DNA from: Ophiobolus disseminans
Taxonomy: Eukaryota; Ascomycota; Dothideomycetes; Pleosporales; Phaeosphaeriaceae
NCBI GenBank assembly: GCA_010093685.1
Contig: MU006230.1
Location: forward strand, 728,013 to 792,012
Direction: 5' to 3'
Length of the DNA: 64,000 bases
Positions within the stretch are counted from its first letter, which is position 1. Every line of letters begins with the position of its first letter. This document shows positions 11,092 through 21,031 of this stretch, one piece after another. Below the pieces are notes generated by a model. That model saw only the letters and a program-made list of their open reading frames with translations. It did not search any database and was not told the origin of the DNA. A program made the translations under genes and the position numbers.

Positions 11092-12246
11092 ATGAAGTTC
11101 TCTACAGCTTTCACCACAGCGGCTTCACTGATTGCGACCGCAAGCGCACATGGTGGTGTTGACACATACACAGTGGGAAGCACAGTATACCAAGGGTAAT
11201 TAGATACAACGAGAACATCACAAGCACCAATACTTACTCGTGTTCAGGTGGTCACCATACAACTCAGCATCAGGCCAAAAGTCTATCCAGCGTCAATATC
11301 CAGGCTACGACCCACTTCTCATCAAGGATCTCACAGTATGTCAAGCCTTAGTCCAAGATGTTGCATACATTAATAGCAACTAGTCGGTCAACATTCGATG
11401 CAACAACCCCGGTGTTCTCGGGACCGGTTCGACAGGCACTATCGCTGCGGGAGCCAAGCTCACAGCTCACTGGAAGCAATGGACTCATAAGCCGGCTGCG
11501 GTCCTAGTATACATGGCGAAATGCCCTGGTTCGTGTGATGGTTTCGCTGGAGCGGGCCAGATTTGGTGTAAGTTTCGCACCTCGGAATCTGTGCGTATGG
11601 CATACTAACCATCCCTACCTATAGTCAAGATCGATCACGCAGGATTGGTATCCGGAACCCAGAACGCTGGCATATGGGCAGGAGATGCTATCGTGGACAA
11701 ACTCACCTGGACAAGCACTATCCCAGCCACTCTTGCGCCAGGAAACTACCTCATCCGTCACGAGCTCCTCGCTCTCCATCAGGCGAACAACCCGCAATGT
11801 AAGACATACCTGTTTCCATCTCGACGCAGTACTAATCTTCTTCAGTCTATCCCGAATGTGCTCAGTTCGAAGTCACCGGCGCCGGCACCGTTGCTCCACC
11901 AGCAGCGGCGCTCGTGTCTTTCCCAGGAGCCTACACTGGCAAAGAGCCCGGCATTGCTTTCAACATTGACTCTCCTGATGCGATGAAGGCCACTACATAC
12001 CCTATTCCAGGACCAGCAGTATGGGACGGTACTGGCAACGCACCGGCGCCGGTTGAGCCAACGAAACCCGAACCTGTTCCTACAACGCTCGTTACCAGCG
12101 CTGCCCCATCCAAGCCTACTACTCCTTCATGCGCGGCTGTTGCAAAGTATGGACAGTGTGGTGGTGCGAATTACAGCGGATGCACGGTCTGCGTGAGTGG
12201 GACTACGTGTACGAAGAATGGAGATTACTATAGTCAGTGCGTCTAA
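11092..12246 (+). CDS. AA9 lytic polysaccharide monooxygenase with C-terminal CBM1 (secreted)
   Basis: Five exons: 11092-11195, 11248-11335, 11384-11567, 11625-11798 and 11846-12246 (316 residues). Introns are 47-57 nt with good GT...AG signals. The signal peptide MKFSTAFTTAASLIATASA is followed directly by His (HGGVDTYTVG), which after cleavage becomes the copper-binding N-terminal His of the histidine brace. The second brace His is in LLALHQANNPQ, and the axial-Tyr block is QFYPECAQFEV at the last exon junction. Other AA9 landmarks are TIAAGAKLTAHWKQW, VYMAKCPGSC and TIPATLAPGNYLIRHELLAL. A Pro/Thr-rich linker precedes a cellulose-binding CBM1 (AKYGQCGGANYSGCTVC... ending YYSQCV). AA9 enzymes oxidatively cleave cellulose outside the cell (family knowledge). 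Confidence 0.95.
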
Positions 12247-12656
12247 GCATCTTAAGTAGAGCGGCTTTTGTGTTAAAATATCAATATCTTTAATGCCTTC
12301 CTCGGATCCCTACGTATCATCATGAACCCTCTCCACTCTTTTGGTAAGTCGTTAACGCCAGAAAAAAGCTAAGCTTGACGACTACATCTACGTATATTTA
12401 AGTTATTCTAAATTCTTAAAAGTCTCTGTACATATACAGGATAGTCTATCTTCATTCCTAGCTTTCACGACGGACCTTCGCGCCACTCCCATCCAAGCTT
12501 ATGTGTCGAATGACATGGGATGGGAGCACAGGCGTCATGAGGTTATAGGCGAATTTTTCTCTATGATAGCTAGTTGGTCTCAAACACAACACAATACCTA
12601 TGCATCTCCTTGCTTGTCACTTAACCCCACATCCCGCCACCACCTCATCCCCATAC
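12247..12656. other. Convergent 3' intergenic region
   Basis: The 410 bp between the AA9 and SDR 3' ends are AT-rich at 12270-12460, consistent with 3' UTR and termination signals. No gene seen. Confidence 0.55.
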
Positions 12657-13523
12657 CTACCACGGCTGCACCCCATCCTTACTAACCACCTTCCCAGCAT
12701 CCCCATCCCTCTCCCCCCTCACAACATCAGCAATAAACTCCCCACCCACACTCGGCTCCCCCGCCCCAAACTTCCTCAACATCTCACTGCCCATCCCCCC
12801 TAACCCCGTCGCCAAAAACCCCGGACTAATCGCAAACACCTTCACGCCATCTGGCTCCAGCATCCTCACCCAATCCAGCATCAACATATTCAGCGCGACT
12901 TTGCTGCTGCGGTACGCGATGTGGCTGGGCGTGAACGGCTTGGGCCACCCCGCGGGCGGCGCGGATGCGATGGTTTTGGCGTTGGAACCGCTGGCGGCGC
13001 CGGCGAGGGAAGATAGGCCGGAGGTGATGAAGAGGAGACGTGGGGAGGTGGAGGCCAGGAGGAGGGGAATGAATGTGTGGGTGAAGACTTGGGTGGATGT
13101 CACGTTTAGGGTGTAGGATTTGTTCCAGGCGGAACGGATGGTGGAGGGGGTGCTGGAGGTGCGCATTAGGAGGTCGAAGGATGCTCCTGCGGAGATATGT
13201 GAGCGTTGTGATTGGGGTGTGGGGGGAGGAGACTTACCGGCGTTGTTGATGAGTGTGTCGATGTGGGTGTGTTTGGATGACACTTCTTTGAATGCGGCTT
13301 CGATTGAAGCGTCGTCTTCGATGTCGATCTGGATTGGAACAATCTCGGACTTTGAGTCTGGAAACTCGCTTTTCAGCGTTGAGATTGCGGCGTTGGCTTT
13401 GTCGAGGGAGCGGCTGCCCATCAAGATGGTATGAGCTTCGGGAGAGGCATAGAGTGCTTTAACTGTCTCGTAGCCAATACCCGTATTTCCGCCCGTGATC
13501 AGAGCGATTGATTTATCGGCCAT
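12657..13523 (-). CDS. Short-chain dehydrogenase/reductase (classical SDR)
   Basis: Exons 13523-13238 and 13186-12657, giving 271 residues. The 51-nt intron (GTAAGT...CCGCAG) is a multiple of three without a stop; removing it joins INNAG to ASFDLL. The Rossmann start is LITGGNTGIGYETVKAL (TGxxxGIG), with the NNAG motif after strand 4, a Ser-containing block FITSGLSSLAG, and the catalytic YRSSK pair (YxxxK). A C-terminal FAISPGFLATGL follows, as in NADP-dependent SDRs. The substrate cannot be told from the sequence. The neighbours (AA9, a small secreted protein, an NmrA-like protein) do not form an obvious biosynthetic cluster. An inverted repeat 87 bp upstream of the start may be regulatory. 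Confidence 0.9.
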   Translation of the reverse strand: MADKSIALITGGNTGIGYETVKALYASPEAHTILMGSRSLDKANAAISTLKSEFPDSKSEIVPIQIDIEDDASIEAAFKEVSSKHTHIDTLINNAGKSPPPTPQSQRSHISAGASFDLLMRTSSTPSTIRSAWNKSYTLNVTSTQVFTHTFIPLLLASTSPRLLFITSGLSSLAGAASGSNAKTIASAPPAGWPKPFTPSHIAYRSSKVALNMLMLDWVRMLEPDGVKVFAISPGFLATGLGGMGSEMLRKFGAGEPSVGGEFIADVVRGERDGDAGKVVSKDGVQPW

Positions 13524-13609
13524 TGTGGTTTGTTGTTGAGGTACAATGTATGGTATCGAATTCTTGGTGTGAATAATCTCACATACGAGTGCGCAGGCCG
13601 TTTTTTATA

Positions 13610-13633
13610 CCAACTTCCTTCAATGGAAGTTGG
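13610..13633. promoter_or_regulatory. Perfect 9-bp inverted repeat upstream of the SDR gene
   Basis: CCAACTTCC, a 6-nt spacer and GGAAGTTGG form a perfect dyad. It lies 87 bp upstream of the SDR start and next to a T-run/TATA stretch (TTTTTTATA). It could be a binding site for a dimeric regulator or part of the 5' UTR able to fold. Confidence 0.5.
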
Positions 13634-13761
13634 ACCGACCCGGCGGCGTGTTCACGCTATCATGGATCGGCTTTAAAGCGGACTTAAGGTCTGCCCCTCG
13701 TATCATCTGCAACAACATGGCAAGATTGCGGCACGGTGAGATCTCGTGCGAGCTCATGAAT

Positions 13762-13815
13762 TGTACATCTCGTACATCTCGTACAACCCGTACAACTCGT
13801 ACATCTCGTATAACT
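13762..13815. repeat. Six-copy 9-bp tandem array (CGTACAWCT type)
   Basis: Units TGTACATCT, CGTACATCT, CGTACAACC, CGTACAACT, CGTACATCT and CGTATAACT follow without gaps. Each unit contains GTAC or a near match. The array sits between two divergent genes. Confidence 0.85.
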
Positions 13816-14311
13816 GGACTGATTGTGAAATAACCCATTTGAGGCGTGAACATGCAGGCAACTTGTCAAATGAATACCCGGTAGGATGGAACTTTTCTCT
13901 GCTCAAACTTGGTTGTTCCATGGTGTGCAGCTAGTCATGGCACGTAGTTGGGTGTCAAGAGGTTTTACCTTCGTGATAAACAGTAGTGAGTACAGTTTTG
14001 ACCCATTTGAGATGAAATGCCGTTTCACGCACCACTTTAACCGACCACGTGAATAGGACACGATTGTGACCCGGGGATTTATGGCATGTCTTTGAATTCA
14101 AAACTTCGCTTTTGGTGTGTGACGAAGGAAAGGGCAACGTGGCGAAAAGAACAATGTGACAAAGGAAAAGCGCAAGAAAAGAACAATGCGTTGCGAGGTC
14201 GCGTTTCTTCGTCACCGCTTTGAATCAATCAGCCTTGCCCCCGTTCGCAGTTCGCATGCAGTGACAGCTCTTGTCATTCAACAAAGTCTGCTCTTCAATG
14301 CGTGCCTTTGG

Positions 14312-14320
14312 CATAAATAT
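14312..14320 (+). promoter_or_regulatory. TATA-like element (CATAAATAT)
   Basis: It lies about 110 bp upstream of the ATG at 14429. The leader between them is rich in C, T and A and ends in four to five ACCAAC repeats. Confidence 0.45.
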
Positions 14321-14428
14321 CCTCTTTCTCCAACTTACACTTCTCCTCCATATACCTCGAGTACCCCTTCACTACCATACCTACCATATATACCACACAC
14401 ACCACCAACACCAACACCAACACCAACC

Positions 14429-14695
14429 ATGCAGCTCCACATCATCATCCTCTCGGTCGCCACACTCCTCAGCGCCACCGTCATGGCTAGCCCTGTCGCC
14501 CACCCTGAGCCCGTACCTGGTCTCATCAAGTTTTACGGAGACAATTGCCAAATCAAGCGCAGTCAGTGGGGCAAGAAATCAAGTGTCCAGAAGTGCAAGC
14601 GCTATTGTGAGGGTAATTGGCAAGATCCGGGCCCGGGCCATTGTGTCAAGACAGACGACTACAACTCGCGTTGCGATTGCCCGGTCTGTGGCTGA
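14429..14695 (+). CDS. Small cysteine-rich secreted protein (88 residues)
   Basis: A single exon. The start is the ATG directly after the ACCAAC-repeat leader. The N-terminus (MQLHIIILSVATLLSATVMA) is a clear signal peptide, followed by a short SPVAHPEPVPG segment resembling a propeptide. The mature part of about 60 residues is basic and has seven cysteines: DNC, QKC, RYC, GHC, SRC, CDC, PVC. It ends at Gly shortly after the last Cys. This layout is typical of fungal small secreted proteins, which include antimicrobial peptides and effector candidates. I do not recognise a family, and an odd cysteine number leaves one unpaired unless the protein dimerises. It has its own TATA-type promoter. 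Confidence 0.75.
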   Translation: MQLHIIILSVATLLSATVMASPVAHPEPVPGLIKFYGDNCQIKRSQWGKKSSVQKCKRYCEGNWQDPGPGHCVKTDDYNSRCDCPVCG

Positions 14696-15289
14696 GCGTA
14701 TGCGCTCCCCGTATTCAGTCTCTTATTGTTTGGGAAATTTCAGGCTCGTCGCCTGGGTCTTGTAGGCTCTGGGCTAACTTTGCATAGGATTTGCCAGTGT
14801 TTTATTATCAGAATTGAATGAACGAATTTGTCGATGTTTTATTGAGCGCACGTGTATGCTGGACGTGATGTCATTGTTGATTTTGTGATGCGAACAAGAC
14901 GGACGAATGACTGCGAATGCGACATTGTGACATCTGACTGATCCGTTGGGGTTCATGTACTAAAAGTAGCCTGCGGAACGTCTTGCTGAGCCCGAGAGAG
15001 CGAGATGATGTGAAAGTGATTGCGAAGGGAGGATGTTCGGCCGAAGCTGAAGTGTGTTTCGTGCGGCTGTCGTAGCTCGCTCTTGCCAAGACACCGAACC
15101 TGACTAACCACGCTAGCTGCGGCTGAACACCAGCCCGATATCCACGCCTCCAGGTAATCAACAACAAGGGAAATTTGAATGGTAGAACGTATATATATAT
15201 TGTAGTAGAAGATCAATGTGAATATTCTTATACTCACACACTCCACTTCCTTTGCACTTCCATCACCACACTACAGAATTTCTCAAAAA
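14696..15289. other. Intergenic region, no gene seen
   Basis: 594 bp between two + strand genes: the 3' UTR of the small secreted protein and the promoter of the NmrA-like gene. A TATATATATA run at about 15190-15200 lies roughly 95 bp upstream of the ATG at 15290. Confidence 0.6.
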
Positions 15290-16248
15290 ATGGCATCTCG
15301 AGCTCTCCTCATCACAGGCGCAACCGGCAAACAAGGCGGCTCCGTTATCAACGCACTCCTCAAAGCCAACGCGCCTTTCGAAATCCTTGCTCTCACACGA
15401 AACGCAAAATCCGCATCCGCCCAAAAGCTACTCCAGAAATCACCCAAAATCAAGCTCGTGACCGGCGACTTCAATGCGCTTGACAACGTGTTCGCGCAGG
15501 CGAAGAAGGCCACCAGCGCGCCAATATGGGGCGTCTTCAGTGTCCAGGTACACATTCCTCTACACCGGGTATATCGCGCATCAAGCTGACCATCCAACAG
15601 ACCGTTGGCAAAACAGAAGAACCAGACGGGAAACACCTCGTCGATGCGGCTCTCAAGAACAATGTATCGCACTTCGTATACTCGTCAGTAAACCGCGGCA
15701 TGAACTCCGACACCGATGCCACCAACGTCCCGCACTTTATCACCAAGTTCAACATCGAGCAGCACCTCTTCGCTAAGTCGAAAGAAAACAACATGTCCTG
15801 GACCATATTGCGGCCTGTCGCCTTCTTCGAGAACCTAACACCTGATTTCTTTGGGAAGGTGCTCACGTCCACCATCAAACTGCGCCTCGGAGAAGCTACA
15901 AAGAAGCTGCAATTCATTGCGACTAGCGACATTGGATTCTTTGGCGCGCAAGCCTTTCTCAACGCCGAGTCTTCCGAGTTCAAGAACACGAAGATTGAGT
16001 TGGCTGGTGACGAGTTGAATTTCAGCCAGATGAAGACCATTTTCGAGAAGAAGACGGGTGAGAAATTACCGGTTACGTTTGCGCTTGTGGCGAGGATGAT
16101 TAGTGTGCTGAGCAAGGAGATGGGGTATATGTTCAAATGGTTTAGGGATGTTGGGTATGCGGTTGATATCGATAGGTTGAGGAAGAGGAATCCTGAGTTG
16201 AAGGACTTTGGGACGTGGATTGAGACGGAGAGTTCGTGGAAGAGATAG
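15290..16248 (+). CDS. NmrA-like NAD(P)-binding protein
   Basis: Exons 15290-15547 and 15601-16248 (301 residues), with a 53-nt phase-0 intron (GTACAC...CAACAG). The N-terminus MASRALLITGATGKQGGSVI carries the GxxGxxG dinucleotide-binding motif of atypical SDRs. The central region FVYSSVNRGMNSDTDAT replaces the classical YxxxK, as in the NmrA/HSCARG group. TILRPVAFFENLTP and a C-terminal helical region complete the family pattern. NmrA-like proteins bind NAD(P) and act either as redox-sensing regulators or as reductases (family knowledge). There is no signal peptide. The 3' end converges with the aminopeptidase gene. Confidence 0.88.
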
Positions 16249-16698
16249 GAGTTGTTGGCGCATGTAATGGGAAGGTGAGGATGAGCATAGTCTGTATGAT
16301 TAGTTGATAGTAACTCATGTAATACACACGTTTAATGCAGTACAGCAAGAGTTGATGGAACGTACCCGATTCTCATGCCCACATCTATTGGGCTTGATGA
16401 TGTGGCGTCGCCTCTACCTAGTGCTAGAACAACCTGGGTCCAAATAACATGACTTCCACTGTGACGATGTTACTTGTATGTTCTCGAGGACTTAGCAAGT
16501 TGTCATCTAGTCGTATGAGATATGTTGATGATAGGCAAGAGCATGTTTCGGAACAAGAGAAGGTGTAAAACTTCTTGACGCAATATCCATTCATAATACT
16601 ACAATCGCTCGCTATTCCAGAAACGCCGTAGTCTTATCCAAGAAGCTATCAGACTGATGCGCAGGGAAAGCCGTCCCTCATTGCGGCCAGCTATACAA
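16249..16698. other. Convergent 3' intergenic region
   Basis: 450 bp between converging 3' ends. No coding signal or structured element recognised. Confidence 0.55.
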
Positions 16699-17946
16699 CT
16701 ACTCAAAATCAGCAAACGCGAGCTCATACGCCAAACCCAACGTTAGCTTCGCATGCTGCAGCATGTGGTCAAAGTTAAGATATTCGATCTTGTCGTCCGA
16801 TGTATGAATCTTGCTATCGCTGTACTTGAAGTCCGACTCGATGACGAAAGCAGACGGGTACCCAGCCTTTGATGCGGAGGCGTGATCTGAACAAGCATAG
16901 CCGCACTTGGTCAGGATGTATGGAATGTCGCAGTACACGGTGATGATTTTCTTGATGAACTCGGTGAGGCCAGGATCGACGAAGTCGGTGATGACGCCAA
17001 CACTCTCCGGCTCGCCAGCATCAAGCGTCTTTTGGACGTAGCCAGTCATGTCTTGCTGCAACATGGCCTTCACGTTCTTGCCAGCCTTCTCATATGACTG
17101 GAATATTGCCTGCGAGCCGAGAAGGCCTCCTTCCTCTGCAGAGTACCAGTGGAACTCGACGGTGTTGGGGGCTGAGCCGTTGAGGATGCCGTCGGACTTG
17201 AGAAGCACGCGCAGGGCCTCGAGGATCGTAACGGTGCCACTGCCGTCGTCATCGGCACCTGGAGCGGCGAGAATGGATGGGAGCCACATGTTGATGGAGT
17301 CCTGATGCGCTCCAATGACAACCGTCTTGTTGCTTTGGCCGGGAATGGTGGCTATGATGGACGACTGGCCCCATGGGTGCGGGAATGCCTTGACGGAGGC
17401 ATTAACAGCACCGGCATCCACCAGCGTCTTGTTCACCTGACCGAGCAGCCAAGCTGAGGACTCGACACCATAGTGCGACTTGTAGTATCGAGTATGGAAC
17501 GAGGTGAACTTCTCGAGATGCTTGTACATGTTGTCCTTTCTAAGCTTCTTGAGAAGTGGAACAACGCTGTCATTGTATGCGGGTTTCGAGGGGAATTTGA
17601 CGCTCTTCTCAGTGAGCCTGTCACGGTTGATCGCGCCGAGGTCTTCGTGATGCGTGATATCGAAGAAGTTGATGTTTTGCTATGATCTGTCAGCGTCACA
17701 CTCAAGGCATTCAGAGTTTAAAGTGAATATATGGAACCATCATAGATATATACGTACTCGACGAAGCTCCCACTTGCCCTCCTCTGTCACCCATCTCGTC
17801 TCACCCGGAGACAGCTCGATGAGGTACTCATCCGGCTCGGCAATGGTTGCTTGCGGCTCTTGAAGAACGACCTGGGGATCTTTAGGGTGTGCAGCAGCAG
17901 TTACAAGAGCTGCAGTGCAAAGTGATAGCAACAATGAGGATTTCAT
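16699..17946 (-). CDS. Secreted leucine aminopeptidase, family M28
   Basis: Exons 17946-17758 and 17679-16699 (389 residues), with a 78-nt phase-0 intron (GTACGT...CATAG). The signal peptide MKSSLLLSLCTAALVTAAA is followed by a propeptide of about 60 residues. The M28 co-catalytic zinc ligands are visible in order: His/Asp in VVIGAHQDSINMW, Asp in PGADDDGSGT, the Glu pair in HWYSAEEGGLLGSQ, Asp in MLQQDMTGY and the final His in CSDHASASKAGYPSAF. Two Cys in KCGYACSDH probably form the disulfide seen in LAP1 enzymes. Length and layout match fungal LAP1, which removes N-terminal residues from peptides outside the cell and supplies nitrogen (family knowledge). Confidence 0.93.
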
Positions 17947-18196
17947 ATTGGTGAATTGTTGCTGGTAGAGTTGTATGGAGTTTGGTAAGTCGCAAGGCAG
18001 GTGAGTTGACGCGGTAATCGGGGATAAGCGGAGCTGTCCGTCCGTATTAGGGAAGGCGTGTTCCATCATGAACACCGCGTCATCACGCGTCGCGCTTCGA
18101 GGTTTCGACAATCTAACATCAACACGTATTAGCAGTTTGGTTACATGTGGAACAGAACATTGTATTCGACACCTTCATAACCTTGAACGCCTGTTT

Positions 18197-19795
18197 TCAT
18201 CCCTCATGCCCCTCTCCTGCCCTGTTTTGCAGTATTCCTAGGTAGTGCCCCATCAACGCTAGGAAAGCAACCCACAACACCAGTCCCGTCGTATCCCTTC
18301 GAAAATACAAAAGACTGAACGTGAAAAGTAGAGTGGATATCTTGAGAGCCCTTGCTCGTGCTGATCCGCACGGCAGGACGATCCCTTCTCCATCTCGGCA
18401 AAGCTGCGGGTGGTGTTTGCTGGCACGTCTTCGTCCGACCGCGTTCCGAAATCTCTGTACTGCGTTGATGGTTCTAGAAACAGTGTAGAAATCGATGGGT
18501 CCAGGCTCGAATACCCCGTTCTCATCGGCGCCGAAGTATCCGGTTTCTTGACCTACCTGTATAGTCGCGTCATCAATTTCGACATCGCCGTTGTGATGCA
18601 TGGGAACGGTTCCGCTCTCCTGCTCCATCTTGACCCAGTCAATTCTACGCAGCGGTACTTCAGCCAAATGACAGGCATGGGGCAGTTGCTCAGCGAGCCT
18701 TTCGATCTCCTTGTTGTTTAAGTCAGAAGTCCTGAATGACAGTCGAAGTAACAACGATGACTCCTCTCGGACTTTGTTGATGTTGATGAAGGAGTCCTCG
18801 AGGTTCGCAGATTGTTCAAGTCGCCCCAGCTGCACAGTCCGCTTGAACGTTCGAAGTCGGTCCCATGAAAGACAAGCTTGCGACTTGCGCTTGGTGTTGA
18901 TCCGTTCACAAAGCTGGGTTAGGAGGAAGCTACTGCCATCTGCTTCTTTCAGTAGCTCCCGGAGCGACTCACACAATGCAGTCGTGAAAGAGTTCTGTCC
19001 CGGTCCGTACGTTACTGCGTCTGCTGCAGATGCTGCGAGCAGTTGATAGGTCCGGGGAAGACCATTCTTACACTTTATGCCCGCCGTACTTGCCATACAA
19101 CAGTCCAGAATGGATAAAGCATCGCCATCCATGATCTCGCGTATGGGTTCTTCGGCGGATCTCCAGAGTGCTGTCGGAGCGTGAGCCCCACCAGCATTCT
19201 CAATGTTGTCAGTACTGATTTTCGTTAGCCAACGCTTCGTGTCGCTAATGAAATAACTTACGCAGCCAATTCCAACCCAAATCGTTCGCTTTGATACCCA
19301 TGGCCCGTGTAGTAGAAGATAAGCAAGCTGTTGGGATCATCGTGCTGCTTTATGTGGTTCAAAATAGCCCAATTGAGGTCCACCTGTGGTTTCTTCAGAT
19401 TTTTGATTGGGTATACTTCGCACGTGTAGCCAAAGTCATCCTCGAAGATGCCTTGTAGCCGGTCAATCTACACATACTTGTAAGTGGAGGTCTATCATTC
19501 CACGTCACATTGTACTAACTTCTGCAGTGTGACCCTGGAAATCATCGAGATCGCGGTCCCATCGAATGATCAACACGGCCACCTTGAGATAACCATTGGG
19601 TAATTTTAAGGCTTGGTTTGCTTTCCTCTGGAACAAAGCCTGTCTCACTGGCTCTCGCTCCAAGTCAAGGTTTCGCTGCATTTTTCGATGGTCGATCTCC
19701 GCTCTAGGCTGCGGTATAGTATCGCTCTCGACGCTAGCGACGGATTTCGTAGGCGACTTGGCCAAAGATGGTTTATAGGACATGGTAGGTTTCAT
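18197..19795 (-). CDS. Caspase-fold (peptidase C14-like) protein with C-terminal membrane segment
   Basis: Exons 19795-19520, 19467-19262 and 19214-18197 (499 residues); introns are 52 nt (GTTAGT...GTAG) and 47 nt (GTAAGT...TCAG). The p20-like domain begins with LKVAVLIIRWDRDLDDF. The catalytic His lies in LLIFYYTGHGYQS and the catalytic Cys in ALSILDCCMAST, followed by YQLLAASAADAVTYGPGQNSF and FTTALCESLRELL. Both dyad residues are present, so the enzyme may be active. The C-terminal ~250 residues are unassigned and end in a hydrophobic stretch (LLFTFSLLYF...LVLWVAFLALMGHYLGIL), probably one or two membrane passes. Fungal relatives are metacaspase-like proteins, some linked to regulated cell death (family knowledge). 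The first exon is Lys/Arg/Glu-rich. Start could also be the ATG at 19783. Confidence 0.8.
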
Positions 19796-20392
19796 CCAAT
19801 TGTGAGTTGAAGGACTAACTGACGTTGTATTGCCGTAGTACAGAAGTTACAGATCAGGGTACTGGCCTCTTTTTGAAGCGTCTATTCCATCCTTTGACCC
19901 ACTGTTACAAGCTTTCGGTACAGGACCTTCTACGGCTTTACGACGTGGCTGAGCCCAAACAACTACGTTTTGCTTTTTTTTTGCACTTACCTAGAAGCAA
20001 AAGCTAAGTACTTTTTGCCTCGATGCCTGCTTGAACGCATTCTGTAGCTGATTGGCCATGAAATCCCGGTATGTGTGCTTGCCATGACGCCACGAGCTAG
20101 CACCTGCCAACCATGTCATTGACCTGCCCACCACTACGATAACGCACACTATTATTTGTATGGAGGAATAGCGAGCATGAGGCTCAGCTCATCAAAGGAG
20201 GACCGGTCCGTTTAGCGACGGGGCTGTTTGATACTTTTCGACACTGCCGGTAGCAAATCTGCCGGTCAAGCCCCCCAAATAAAGGGCGTCAGTACGCCGA
20301 CCGGTCTGCCTCGACGCCTAAGGCTCTCAACTGACATCCATCGGAGAGACATTTATTCAATTTCCGTGCTAGCTTGTTGCCTTCTGGCGAAG
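19796..20392. other. Divergent intergenic region
   Basis: 597 bp between the caspase-like gene (-) and the small gene at 20393 (+). It contains a GGACCGGTCC palindrome near 20200. No gene is supported. Confidence 0.5.
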
Positions 20393-20805
20393 ATGGCGGA
20401 CAAGGTACGGTTACACGAACCCCGCCCTGTCTACATATTCTATCGCTGACCGGTCGCTCTTGGATTGCACGCAGGATTCGATCTCGGAAAGCGACAAAAG
20501 GAAGTCGTATGTTCAACCAGCTTCAATCCCTTCAGAGGTTAGCCAATATCCTTCGCAAATCGAGGTTAATCTTCAACTGACGAAAATAGAGAGAGGCTGC
20601 ATTCGGTGTTGGAGATGAGGTACAAATGCGTGTCACAGAGGCGGGCACTAACGGGGAGCTGCGCAACATCTACAAGAGATTTAAAATTGCTGCTCGACGC
20701 AAAGTGACTGGCCGCTGGCAATATCAACTGACTGATCCGGCCACCAACGCCTTGCATGAAGCAGGCAAATGGTATCCAGAGGCAAGCCTCACAGCCAGCA
20801 CATGA
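20393..20805 (+). CDS. Small unknown protein (96 residues)
   Basis: Tentative three-exon model: 20393-20404, 20475-20537 and 20590-20805. Introns are 70 nt (GTACGG...GCAG) and 52 nt (GTTAGC, branch CTGAC, ATAG). All junctions are phase 0. The protein reads MADK, then DSISESDKRKSY..., then a longer C-terminal part with FGVGDEVQMRVTEAG, YKRFKIAARRKVTGRWQYQL and NALHEAGKWYPEASL. The alternation of Val/Gln/Arg with Trp-Gln-Tyr suggests a small beta-rich fold, reminiscent of SH3-like/Tudor barrels, but this is an impression. There is no signal peptide. The last exon is the most convincing part; the two small upstream exons are less certain. Confidence 0.5.
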
Positions 20806-21031
20806 GCAGCAGCGTTAGAACATTTCATCAATTGGTCATTGGATACGCGCCGTCATATTCGTCGCCCTACTTGGGCTTGTGTCCTCGAATGTCTAGCCCT
20901 GTCAGCGGAATGCAATACAAAAGGGAAGAAAAAGGTCCCTGAGGTCAACACTATCATCTTTGAATTCTCCCGTGTCTTCCATTCCGTTGCAGAACTATCT
21001 ACCGTCTCATTTCGTCTGATGCAAGTTCAAC

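Larger units (their letters stand above)
13524..14428. other. Divergent intergenic region with inverted repeat and 9-bp tandem array
   Basis: The 905 bp between the SDR (-) and the cysteine-rich secreted gene (+) hold a 9-bp-arm palindrome (13610-13633), a six-copy 9-mer array (13762-13815), a TATA-like box and an ACCAAC-repeat leader. No coding signal is supported. Confidence 0.6.
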
